A DNA stretch of 7,146 nt, taken from UBA6544 sp038131165. GTDB lineage: Bacteria > Pseudomonadota > Alphaproteobacteria > UBA8366. This document shows positions 1 to 6,228 of this stretch, piece by piece; the first letter of the stretch is position 1; each line of letters opens with the position of its first letter. Location: the NCBI GenBank assembly GCA_038131165.1, contig JAYPOZ010000151.1, positions 1 through 7,146 of the forward strand, in the 5' to 3' direction. A model generated the notes under the pieces. It had not been told where the DNA came from, did not search any database, and saw only the letters and a list, made by a program, of their open reading frames with translations. The position numbers and the translations under genes are program-made.

Positions 1-995
1 CGGCTTACCCTCACAAGGACCTGGAGATCGGCGAGATCGGCTGGCCGAGCGCCGGGCGGACACGCGGCCATGCCGTCCCGAACCTCGTCAATCAGGCCCG
101 TTTCATGCGCGAGTTCGCCGCACAGGCCAGGGACCTCGGCGTACGCTACAATCTGATCGAAGCGATCGATCAGTCTTGGAAAAAAGTGCCCGAGGGAACC
201 GTAGGCGGCTTTTGGGGCCTCCTCAACGCGGACCGCGAGCTCAAATTCCCGCTTTCCGGGCCGGTCCGGGAGTGGGCGAGCCCATGGCCGGGATTGCTGA
301 TTTCGGCGAGCCTGGCGGCGCTGTTTCTTGGATCGGCTCTCTTCGCGGGCCGCAGGCCGGCATTAGTCTCTGCGCTCGGCATCGGGTTCTCAGGCGCGGC
401 GACCGGCACCTGCCTTTCGCTGCTCTACGTCCAGATAGAATCGATGGCTACTGGGGGAGTGAGCCTGCTTTGGGGAACATATCTTCTGGTCGTGGCGGCA
501 ACCGGCGGCTTGTTTCTTGGCGCCCAAGCGGCGGGTTTGCCCGCAGCATGGCGCCAGGAACCGTCCCGTCTTGGCGAAGTGCTGGCGGGATGCCGGAGAC
601 GGGCCTTGGCGCCGGCCCAGATACTTGGATTGTTTCGCTGGGGGGTATTGCTGCCCGCGGGATTTCTGGCCGTATCGCTCACCGTGGATGGACGTCATCG
701 TGATTTTCTGACGCTGGCATTCGTATTACCGGCGCTTGCCTTGGCAATGCAGGCGCGGACGTATCGCGGCGACGCCAAAACAGCCGAAGACGCGTGGATC
801 AGCCTTCTGATCGGCATCGCAGGCCCGATGTCCGTCGAAGCCTTCGGCAATCGGGAGGCCTTCGCCTGGGCGGGAACATGCGTGCTTCTTGCCCTGCCCG
901 GTTGGCCTGCCATTACGGTAGAAGCCCGCAGGCTAGCGCGGATTTTCGCGGCGATACGCCAGCAAGACAACAGCCAGCACGACCGCAACCGCTGA
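1..995 (+). CDS. GH17 beta-glucanase/transglycosylase with C-terminal membrane domain (5' partial)
   Basis: The reading frame is open from base 3 and ends at TGA 993-995, giving 330 visible residues; the start is outside the window. Near the beginning is GEIGWPSAG, the GH17 signature, whose Glu (visible residue 11, codon 33-35) should be the catalytic nucleophile. It is followed by a segment resembling bacterial exo-beta-1,3-glucanases (NLIEAIDQSWKK, then VGGFWGLLNADRELKFP). After about residue 90 the protein becomes hydrophobic, with roughly six or seven predicted membrane segments and a basic, polar C-terminal tail. Known relatives include NdvC-type enzymes linked to beta-(1,3)/(1,6)-glucan synthesis in Bradyrhizobium. 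I infer a glucan-remodelling enzyme acting at the inner membrane or periplasm; hydrolysis and transglycosylation cannot be told apart. An N-terminal GT2 domain could exist upstream. The 3' end overlaps the next gene antisense. Confidence 0.85.
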   Translation, partial: AYPHKDLEIGEIGWPSAGRTRGHAVPNLVNQARFMREFAAQARDLGVRYNLIEAIDQSWKKVPEGTVGGFWGLLNADRELKFPLSGPVREWASPWPGLLISASLAALFLGSALFAGRRPALVSALGIGFSGAATGTCLSLLYVQIESMATGGVSLLWGTYLLVVAATGGLFLGAQAAGLPAAWRQEPSRLGEVLAGCRRRALAPAQILGLFRWGVLLPAGFLAVSLTVDGRHRDFLTLAFVLPALALAMQARTYRGDAKTAEDAWISLLIGIAGPMSVEAFGNREAFAWAGTCVLLALPGWPAITVEARRLARIFAAIRQQDNSQHDRNR

Positions 996-1337
996 AAAAG
1001 TGGCGTTATAGAGCACGAGTCCCGCGCCTCCGACAAACAACGCAAGATGAGTGGCAAAGAGATGCAAGCGGACGCTGGGGAGGGCCCCAAGAGCCACCGC
1101 CCCAAGCGCGACGGTCCCAAGCAAATCGAGTTCAGCGGCCACGATTAAGCCCGTGCGCGGCGCACACCACCAAAACGCGCCGTCAGCGCAGGCAGCACCC
1201 AGCTTCTCGGGCTCGATGAAGTCGTATCGCACCCAAATGGCGAGAACAGCCGCGAAAATCGACAGGCACACGCCGCCAAACGGGCGTGACGTCAGGAATA
1301 AGACCGCGAAAAATCTCGACATAACACGGGTTACCAT
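933..1337 (-). CDS. Small multi-pass membrane protein of unknown function
   Basis: 134 residues from ATG at 1337-1335 to the stop at 935-933. About three or four hydrophobic segments are visible: residues 9-36, 62-86, 93-110 and 112-127, with an arginine-rich end (AYRRENPR). Between the first two segments lies a loop with Cys50 and Cys58 (ACADGAFWWCAPR), which could pair if periplasmic. A weak AAGG lies upstream of the start; a second Met at residue 6 is possible but has no better ribosome site. The frame is favoured over competing plus-strand frames because only this one gives a coherent membrane protein. It begins 35 bp after the MBL gene, so co-transcription is likely, but its convergent overlap with the GH17 membrane gene also suggests a link to envelope glucan. 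I do not recognise a named family. Confidence 0.65.
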   Translation of the reverse strand: MVTRVMSRFFAVLFLTSRPFGGVCLSIFAAVLAIWVRYDFIEPEKLGAACADGAFWWCAPRTGLIVAAELDLLGTVALGAVALGALPSVRLHLFATHLALFVGGAGLVLYNATFSAVAVVLAVVLLAYRRENPR

Positions 1338-1372
1338 GCAGGAGCCTTGCGCTGGTTACTCACACACCTACT

Positions 1373-2341
1373 TCACCGCGTCCCTTTGCGCTTGGCATAG
1401 CGCGACATCATCCCGAACAGTTTGATGCGGTCGAAAGCCGGCCGTTCGCCGGCATACTCGCCGTAGAGCGTCTGCAGATTGAGGACGATGCGTTCCGCAT
1501 CGAGCCAACCGTCGAAATCCGTCATTGAGATGTCCAGCGCCGCCTCCTCGATTTCCATGTCCGCATCGTATCGCTTGCGGGCTTCGGCATCGAGATAGAG
1601 GAGGTAGTCCTTCATCCGCTGGACCCCTTCCTTGCCGCAAATGGCGCCGTGTCCGGGCACGACGGTCTCGATATCCCATGACAGCATCAGATCGCAGGCG
1701 TGCACCCAATTGGCGACCGGGCCTTCCCAGATCACCGGGTGTCCTTCGTTGAACAGGATATCGCCGGTAAAGACGGTGCGGTCTCCCGGCACATGAACCA
1801 ATACGTCGCCGCCGGTATGGGCCGGGCCCACATTGATCAGGCGGACCTCCTTATCGCCGACCGTGAGGGTCAACTCGTCGTTGAACGTGCGGGTCGGCAG
1901 CGCGTATTCGTCGATCTCCTCGAAATCGAACTTGGCCGGCCCCATGGCTTCGTAGAGGAACGCCCCGCCCTCGCCGAGGGTATGGGCGTTCCGCATCAAC
2001 TCGGCAAGTTTCTCCGGACCGCGCTCGGCCATTTCCTCGGCGCAGATCTGCGATGAGACGATCTCGCCCGCATTCGCGAGCTTATTCCCGAACGTGTGGT
2101 CGCCGTTCGAGTGAGTATTGACCAGCGTATCGATGGCTTCCGCTTTCGGGACGGCCCGGCGCATCTCGGCCAGCATCGCCGCAGTCGATTTGAAGTCGAA
2201 CAGCGTGTCGACGAGCAGCGTCGCCTCGCCGTCGACGACCAGGCCGGCATTGCTCCAGCCCCAGGAACCGTCCGGCTGCAGATACGCCCACGCGCCATTT
2301 CCCAGATCGTGCAACCCTTTGGTATATGGATAGTTCGCCAT
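1373..2341 (-). CDS. MBL-fold metallo-hydrolase with variant HxNxDH motif
   Basis: 322 residues starting MANYPYTKG. An in-frame ATG 36 bases further upstream (2377) exists, but the start at 2341 has a strong AAGGGG seven bases before it, so I use it. Metallo-beta-lactamase-fold landmarks appear in order: NAGLVVDGEATLLVDT (residues 31-46), the metal motif THSNGDH (76-82), GPAHTGGD with His175, FTGD with Asp194 and VPGHG with His231. The middle His of the usual HxHxDH is Asn79. The family hydrolyses esters, thioesters, lactones or lactams, or acts in redox enzymes; the substrate here is unknown. There is no signal peptide, so it is probably cytoplasmic. It lies between the Sel1-repeat gene and the small membrane protein gene, all on the minus strand with short gaps. 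A C-terminal helical region (about 240-322) extends past the core fold. Confidence 0.88.
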   Translation of the reverse strand: MANYPYTKGLHDLGNGAWAYLQPDGSWGWSNAGLVVDGEATLLVDTLFDFKSTAAMLAEMRRAVPKAEAIDTLVNTHSNGDHTFGNKLANAGEIVSSQICAEEMAERGPEKLAELMRNAHTLGEGGAFLYEAMGPAKFDFEEIDEYALPTRTFNDELTLTVGDKEVRLINVGPAHTGGDVLVHVPGDRTVFTGDILFNEGHPVIWEGPVANWVHACDLMLSWDIETVVPGHGAICGKEGVQRMKDYLLYLDAEARKRYDADMEIEEAALDISMTDFDGWLDAERIVLNLQTLYGEYAGERPAFDRIKLFGMMSRYAKRKGTR

Positions 2342-2348
2342 GAATTCG

Positions 2349-2354
2349 CCCCTT
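2349..2354 (-). promoter_or_regulatory. Ribosome binding site that decides the MBL hydrolase start
   Basis: On the minus strand AAGGGG lies seven bases before ATG 2341-2339. This favours the 322-residue form over one begun at the ATG at 2377. The same GGGG could pair with CCCC at 2381-2378 of the transcript. Confidence 0.7.
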
Positions 2355-2395
2355 CGCATGCTCGTTTGCAACAGCATGGGGCGGTTCGGATTGTG

Positions 2396-2917
2396 CTACA
2401 AGCGCGATCCGAGGACGGCGGGGATGGGCCCAATGTCCGGCTCGACCGGCAATCCGAGCCAGGACCGGGTTTGCGCCTGTGCCACGGCGATCTGATCGCT
2501 CGACATCACCAATCTGACCGTCCGCAGTCGGTTTCGCGCGACCTCGACCAAGGCTGCCGGCCCCCGATGCTCGATCAAGGTCGAATACCATCGGTAGGCA
2601 AGCACGAAATTGCGCTGCCCGGCCCGCCCCGTCTGGTGGGCCATCGCCAGCTTATACATGCAATCGAAGCGCGACTCGCCCTTACTGTCGCTCGCGCACA
2701 TCTCAAGCGCGGCCAGAGCCATATCGCGCTCTCGGGACATCTGCATGCCTGCGTATGAATAGCAGCTGGCCCCATCGCCATCGACGCAGGCCTCAAGAAT
2801 ATGGGGCAAATGGGAATCGGTAACGGTATCGAGCCCGCGATAGATCGCGTGCGCGGCAAAGCCCCCCAAAAGAAGGGCGACCATCGACAGGACGACGGCG
2901 AACCGTCGGTTGCTCAT
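2396..2917 (-). CDS. Sel1-like repeat protein with N-terminal signal or membrane anchor
   Basis: 173 residues from ATG 2917-2915. The N-terminus (MSNRR, then a hydrophobic run at residues 6-24) is a signal peptide or single membrane anchor, so the rest should be periplasmic. The body holds alpha-helical repeats of Sel1/TPR type: a segment around 37-60 (ACVDGDGASCYSYAGM), one around 66-95, and a clearer one around 104-153 (VLAYRWYSTLIEHRGPAA, then MSSDQIAVAQAQTRSWL), which matches the usual end of Sel1 repeat proteins. Cys44 and Cys52 are seven residues apart, as in disulfide-pinned Sel1 repeats of HcpC type; Cys74 and Cys86 could form a second pair. Such proteins are usually scaffolds, not enzymes. 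The ribosome site is weak (GGA about ten bases upstream). It sits 81 bp after the crotonase and 54 bp before the MBL gene. The partner is unknown. Confidence 0.75.
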   Translation of the reverse strand: MSNRRFAVVLSMVALLLGGFAAHAIYRGLDTVTDSHLPHILEACVDGDGASCYSYAGMQMSRERDMALAALEMCASDSKGESRFDCMYKLAMAHQTGRAGQRNFVLAYRWYSTLIEHRGPAALVEVARNRLRTVRLVMSSDQIAVAQAQTRSWLGLPVEPDIGPIPAVLGSRL

Positions 2918-2998
2918 TTCAAAATTTCCAATCCGAATCTGGCAGTTCGAACAGACGCAGAATGACCCCTGAACCTTTCCTTAACCTTACCGACGGTC
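2918..2998. other. Intergenic spacer with an 11-bp-period direct repeat
   Basis: The 81-bp gap between the crotonase stop and the Sel1-repeat start contains AACCTT at 2972-2977 and again at 2983-2988, one helical turn apart (AAGGTT twice on the transcribed minus strand). No convincing hairpin terminator is visible, so read-through from the crotonase gene into the Sel1-repeat gene is possible. I see no clear -35/-10 pair. Confidence 0.3.
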
Positions 2999-3814
2999 TC
3001 AATCGTCCTTCTCCGCGGCTTTCGCCATCTTGTCCCAATCGAATTCCAACGGTTTCTTCTCCAGAAAATTCTGAATCGCCGCGGCGCTATAGTCCGTCGT
3101 GAACGCGACGCTCTGGGCATAGGCCTCCAACTGCCCCACGGCGCCTTCGTCCAAGTGAAGCGATTGGTTGAGCACGTTCTTGGTCAGGCCGATGGCCTGG
3201 CGGGATGCGTGGCGGAACCGTCCGGCAAATGCCATCGCCCGTTCGAGCAATGCCTCTTGCGGGTGAATTTCGTAGACGATGCCCATCTCCTTGGCTTCTT
3301 CGGGGCCGAACGAACGTGCGGTAAACATAATGTCCTTTGCGCGCTGCAGCCCGACGATCCTCGGCAGGAGATAAAATCCGCCGACATCCGGCACCAGGCC
3401 GATCCGGCCGAAGACGGAACAGAAGCGCGCACGGGGCGACGCCAGGATGAAATCGGCCGCCAGCGCGAGGTTGAAGCCGCCGCCATAAGCCGCGCCATCG
3501 ATGGCCGCGATGACCGGAATTTCCAGGTTCACCAAAGTCGGGAACCACAGATGCAGGTCTTGGATGCGCTTGCGGCCGCTGACCGAAGTCTGCCGTTTCT
3601 CCGTCAGGGCCTTGAGGTCGCCACCGCCGCAAAACGCACCGCCCGCCCCCGTCAGGACCATCGCCTTCAGGCTCTCGTCATCGCGGATTCGGAGGACGGC
3701 ATCCGCAAGTTCCTCGCGCATCGTGATATCGAGCGCGTTGCGCGCCTCCGGACGGTTGAGCGTGACGAGCGCGACTTCGTTCTTAATCTCGTAGGTAATT
3801 GCCTTGTAATCCAT
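2999..3814 (-). CDS. Enoyl-CoA hydratase/isomerase (crotonase) family, PaaG-like
   Basis: 271 residues from ATG 3814-3812, chosen because GGAG lies seven bases upstream and the crotonase fold starts directly with MDYKAITYEIKNEVALVTLN. Landmarks: LNRPEARNALD (19-29), first oxyanion-hole segment AFCGGGDLKAL (60-70), second segment DGAAYGGGFNLALAADF (106-122) and FGRIGLVPDVGG (135-146). By my alignment to classical hydratase, the two catalytic glutamates are replaced by Asn115 and Phe135, while Asp143 falls in the PDxGG position used by PaaG-type ring/enoyl isomerases. It therefore more probably isomerises, or otherwise processes, an acyl-CoA than hydrates it. The C-terminus (FLEKKPLEFDW) is ordinary for the family. 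It is the first gene of the leftward cluster and is divergent from the PrpD-family gene, sharing a 112-bp control region. The substrate is unknown. Confidence 0.9.
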   Translation of the reverse strand: MDYKAITYEIKNEVALVTLNRPEARNALDITMREELADAVLRIRDDESLKAMVLTGAGGAFCGGGDLKALTEKRQTSVSGRKRIQDLHLWFPTLVNLEIPVIAAIDGAAYGGGFNLALAADFILASPRARFCSVFGRIGLVPDVGGFYLLPRIVGLQRAKDIMFTARSFGPEEAKEMGIVYEIHPQEALLERAMAFAGRFRHASRQAIGLTKNVLNQSLHLDEGAVGQLEAYAQSVAFTTDYSAAAIQNFLEKKPLEFDWDKMAKAAEKDD

Positions 3815-3847
3815 GGTATTTCTCCGTTCCGCGGTGAAGGGCGTGCT

Positions 3848-3877
3848 TCGGCACCCCTCGGCAGGTGCCTGTGCCGA
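3848..3877. repeat. Inverted repeat, candidate operator
   Basis: TCGGCAC (3848-3854) is the exact reverse complement of GTGCCGA (3871-3877). A nested pair, GGCACC (3850-3855) and GGTGCC (3864-3869), is also exact. The half-site GTGCC thus occurs three times (once inverted) within 30 bp, in the middle of the divergent promoter region. This is a likely place for a dimeric regulator to bind; a transcript hairpin is the alternative. Confidence 0.4.
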
Positions 3878-3878
3878 T

Positions 3879-3889
3879 ATAGACTCTAT
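3879..3889. repeat. Short palindrome ATAGA-C-TCTAT
   Basis: An exact 5+1+5 palindrome lies directly after the larger inverted repeat and overlaps the TATA-like elements of both strands. It could be part of an operator or simply the AT-rich core of the promoter. Confidence 0.3.
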
Positions 3890-3926
3890 CCCGTCGAACG
3901 AAATTGGCGAAACGGGAGCGGTGACA

Positions 3927-5282
3927 ATGGGGCTGACGGCGGAACTCTGCGACAAGATTGTCGCGACGGGATGGGATGATCTGACCGACGAGGCAATTCA
4001 GAGGACCCGTCGCATCATCCTGGACGGTATAGCCGTCGCCGTCGCGGGCACGATACAGGAAGAGGCGCCGGAAGTCTTGGCGGCGCACGTCAAGGCGCTG
4101 GGCGGCCACCCGGACTCGACACTCATCAATTTCGGCTTCAAGACCTCGCCGGTGCACGCCGCCTATGTCAACGGCGCCTCCATGCATGTCCTGGATTTCG
4201 AGCCGATGTGGCAGCCTGCAAACCATCAGGTCTCGACGACTCTGCCCGCCGTGCTGGCCATCGCCGAACTACGGGGTTCGGACGGGCGCGCGTGTCTGAC
4301 CGCAATGGTCAAGGGGATTGAGTTGATGGGCTGGATCCGTCAAGCCTCGAACCAAAGCGATATCAAGACGGTCCGCTTTCATCCGCCCGGACTGGCCGGC
4401 CCCCTGGGCGCCGCGGTCTCGGCGAGCCATCTCCTGGGGTTGGATGCAACCAAGTTGCGCTGCGCGCTCGGCATCGTAGCCTCGCGGGTCGGCAGCATCC
4501 TTGCCAATGTCGGCACCATGTCGAAATCGATCAATTGCGGCCATGCCGTGGGGGAAGGCGTCGATGCGGCGCTGCTCGCCGAGCGCGGCTTTACCGCCAA
4601 CCCAGACGTGATCGAGCATCCGCGCGGCTATATCGCGAGCTATTTCGACGAGCGGTTCGAGCCGGAAAAACTGCTCAACTACGGCCCGCCCTTCCGGGTC
4701 ACCGATCCCGGTTACGCCATCAAGATGTTTCCCAGCCAGTTCGGCACGCATTTCGTGATCACCGCCGGCTTGGAGTTGCGCGAGAAGATCGGCGACCCGG
4801 CTCGAATCGAACGGGTCAAACTGACGACGCCGATGATGGCGTATATCGACCGGCCCTATCCGCTGGACGGTCTGGACGGCAAGTTCAGTTGGCAATACAC
4901 CACCGCCTGCGCGCTGCTCGATGGCAAGGTAGTCATGGACAGTTTCACCAACGCGCGCCGCTTCGCGCCGGACATGGAGGCGATGCTCGAGCGGATCGAC
5001 GTCGAGATGCACGACGATATTCCCGGGGATTTCGACCGCATGCATGTCGTGGCCGAAGCCACTTTGAGCGACGGTTCGACCGTGAGCGCGAAATGCAACG
5101 GCCCGCGCGGCAAGTGGGGCACGCCGCCGATCCCCGAAGAAGACCATCTGGTAAAGGTTCGAGATTGCCTGGCGCTGAAATATGGGGAGTCGGAGCGCGA
5201 GGAGATCATCGGTCTTGCCCGCCGATTCGACGAACTCACGCCAGAGCGGATTTCAAAATTGATGGCGCTGCTCGCGGGCTAG
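3927..5282 (+). CDS. MmgE/PrpD family protein (dehydratase/decarboxylase-like)
   Basis: 451 residues from ATG 3927, chosen because GGGAG lies eight bases upstream and homology begins with MGLTAELCDKIV; the open frame upstream crosses the control region and looks non-coding. Family landmarks: helical N-terminus with ARRIILDG-like RRIILDGIAVAVAG (29-41), HVLDFEPMWQPANH (87-100), FHPPG (151-155), GAAVSASHLLGLD (161-173), MSKSINCGHA (198-207) and IKMFPSQFGTH (265-275). The family includes 2-methylcitrate dehydratase and cis-aconitate decarboxylase. Counterparts of decarboxylase residues Asp93, His103, His159, Lys207 and Lys272 appear as Asp90, His100, His152, Lys200 and Lys266, but the Thr97 and His277 positions are Met94 and Gln271 (numbering from memory). 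A dehydratase, decarboxylase or isomerase acting on an unidentified small carboxylic acid is likely. It is cytoplasmic and probably co-transcribed with the dehydrogenase 31 bp downstream. Confidence 0.88.
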   Translation: MGLTAELCDKIVATGWDDLTDEAIQRTRRIILDGIAVAVAGTIQEEAPEVLAAHVKALGGHPDSTLINFGFKTSPVHAAYVNGASMHVLDFEPMWQPANHQVSTTLPAVLAIAELRGSDGRACLTAMVKGIELMGWIRQASNQSDIKTVRFHPPGLAGPLGAAVSASHLLGLDATKLRCALGIVASRVGSILANVGTMSKSINCGHAVGEGVDAALLAERGFTANPDVIEHPRGYIASYFDERFEPEKLLNYGPPFRVTDPGYAIKMFPSQFGTHFVITAGLELREKIGDPARIERVKLTTPMMAYIDRPYPLDGLDGKFSWQYTTACALLDGKVVMDSFTNARRFAPDMEAMLERIDVEMHDDIPGDFDRMHVVAEATLSDGSTVSAKCNGPRGKWGTPPIPEEDHLVKVRDCLALKYGESEREEIIGLARRFDELTPERISKLMALLAG

Positions 5283-5298
5283 CATTCGGGAAACACAT

Positions 5299-5304
5299 GA
5301 GGAG
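5299..5304 (+). promoter_or_regulatory. Ribosome binding site of the beta-HAD dehydrogenase
   Basis: GAGGAG lies nine bases before ATG 5314. It sits inside a six-codon mini-frame (ATG at 5297) whose TGA at 5315-5317 overlaps the gene's ATG. Confidence 0.65.
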
Positions 5305-5313
5305 TAAAGCAAT

Positions 5314-6228
5314 ATGAGCGACAAGAAACTGGGATTTATCGGCGTGGGCGCGATGGGCGGACCCATGGCGGGGCGGCTATTGGATGCGGGTTACGCCTTG
5401 ACGATCTGCGATGTGAACGATGCCGCGGCCGAGGCGCTGGTCGCGAAAGGCGCCGTGCGGGTCGCCACGCCGAAAGACGTCGCCGACGCAGAGTCGACGG
5501 TTCTGGTCAGCCTGCCCACTCCGGACGTGGTTTTTCATGTGGCTCTCGGCCCGAACGGCATTGCCGAAGGCTCGGCGGTGAAGGATTTCATCGACTTGTC
5601 GACCACCGGGTCCGTCATGGCGATCAAGGTCGCAGAGGGACTGGAAGCCAAGGGCATCAACGTGCTCGACTGTCCGGTCAGCGGCGGCGTGCGCGGCGCG
5701 GAGGTTGGCTCGCTGGCGCTGATGATGTCCGGACCGCAGGATTTGGCGGATCGGGTCAAACCCGTTCTGGAACATATCGGACGCAATCTCTTCTTTATCG
5801 GCGAGACTCGCGGTGCCGGGCAAACCATGAAGCTCGCCAATAACTTCCTCTCGGCCATCGGTACGGTTGCCACCGCAGAGGCTGTCACCCTCGGCGTGAA
5901 GGCCGGGCTCGATCCCGCCGTAATGCTCGATGTCCTGAACGCAAGTTCCGGCCGCAACAGCGCCACCCAGGACAAATTCCCGAAATCGGTCCTTACCGGA
6001 ACCTACGACAAGAGCATGGCCCAGCGGCTCTTGCTCAAGGATGTCCGGCTTTGTACCGAGGAAGCAGAAACCCTCGGCGTACCGATGTGGATGGGGGCGG
6101 CGGTGCGGCAATTCCTTACATTTGCCGTCGGTCAGGGAACCGGCGACGAGCCGAGCATCACGCTGGTCAAGTATTACGAGAATTGGGCCGGTGTGAAGAT
6201 CGCGAAGGAAGGCACGTCCTCCGATTAA
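5314..6228 (+). CDS. NAD(P)-dependent beta-hydroxyacid dehydrogenase (3-hydroxyisobutyrate dehydrogenase-like)
   Basis: 304 residues, close to the usual 290-300 of the family. It has the complete beta-HAD signature set: Rossmann motif GFIGVGAMGGPMAG (7-20); Asp33 at the end of the second strand (ALTICDVND), which favours NAD over NADP; FIDLSTTGS (92-100); the substrate-binding motif DCPVSGGVRGAEVGS (119-133); and GAGQTMKLANN (167-177) with catalytic Lys173 and Asn177. The C-terminal helical domain follows and is intact. The family oxidises 3-hydroxyisobutyrate and related hydroxyacids or reduces tartronate semialdehyde; the substrate cannot be chosen from sequence alone. It follows the PrpD-family gene by 31 bp with a good ribosome site (GAGGAG), so the two probably form one transcript and may act in the same pathway. 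Cytoplasmic. Confidence 0.92.
   Translation: MSDKKLGFIGVGAMGGPMAGRLLDAGYALTICDVNDAAAEALVAKGAVRVATPKDVADAESTVLVSLPTPDVVFHVALGPNGIAEGSAVKDFIDLSTTGSVMAIKVAEGLEAKGINVLDCPVSGGVRGAEVGSLALMMSGPQDLADRVKPVLEHIGRNLFFIGETRGAGQTMKLANNFLSAIGTVATAEAVTLGVKAGLDPAVMLDVLNASSGRNSATQDKFPKSVLTGTYDKSMAQRLLLKDVRLCTEEAETLGVPMWMGAAVRQFLTFAVGQGTGDEPSITLVKYYENWAGVKIAKEGTSSD

Larger units (their letters stand above)
3815..3926. promoter_or_regulatory. Divergent control region between crotonase and PrpD-family genes
   Basis: This 112-bp spacer must carry the start signals of both divergent genes. It contains ribosome sites for each gene (GGAG on the minus strand at 3825-3822; GGGAG on the plus strand at 3914-3918) and two inverted repeats described separately. 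A TATAGA at 3878-3883 could be a plus-strand -10 and TATATC (minus, 3881-3876) a minus-strand -10, but neither has a good -35, which would fit activator-dependent transcription. The regulator is not encoded in the window. Confidence 0.5.

Noticed and set aside
1051..1425. Plus-strand open frame opposite the small membrane protein
   Set aside because: Basic, low-complexity translation with no hydrophobic or family pattern; the minus-strand frame gives a coherent membrane protein.
2342..2377. Twelve-residue N-terminal extension of the MBL hydrolase
   Set aside because: The ATG at 2377 lacks a good ribosome site, whereas ATG 2341 has AAGGGG at ideal spacing and starts at the conserved region.
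2096..2758. Plus-strand open frame spanning the MBL and Sel1-repeat genes
   Set aside because: It crosses two minus-strand genes and their spacer, and its translation is compositionally typical of antisense GC-rich DNA.
3815..3955. 47-residue N-terminal extension of the crotonase
   Set aside because: It would cover the divergent control region and the start of the PrpD-family gene; GGAG before ATG 3814 and the family length both favour the shorter form.
3155..3979. Long open frame on the plus strand across the minus-strand crotonase
   Set aside because: It runs antisense to a clear crotonase with a good ribosome site; its translation is rich in Arg, Asp and Gln with no family resemblance, as expected for a GC-rich shadow.
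4269..5147. Long open frame on the minus strand inside the PrpD-family gene
   Set aside because: Antisense to a well-conserved family protein, Arg/His-rich, with no recognisable domain.
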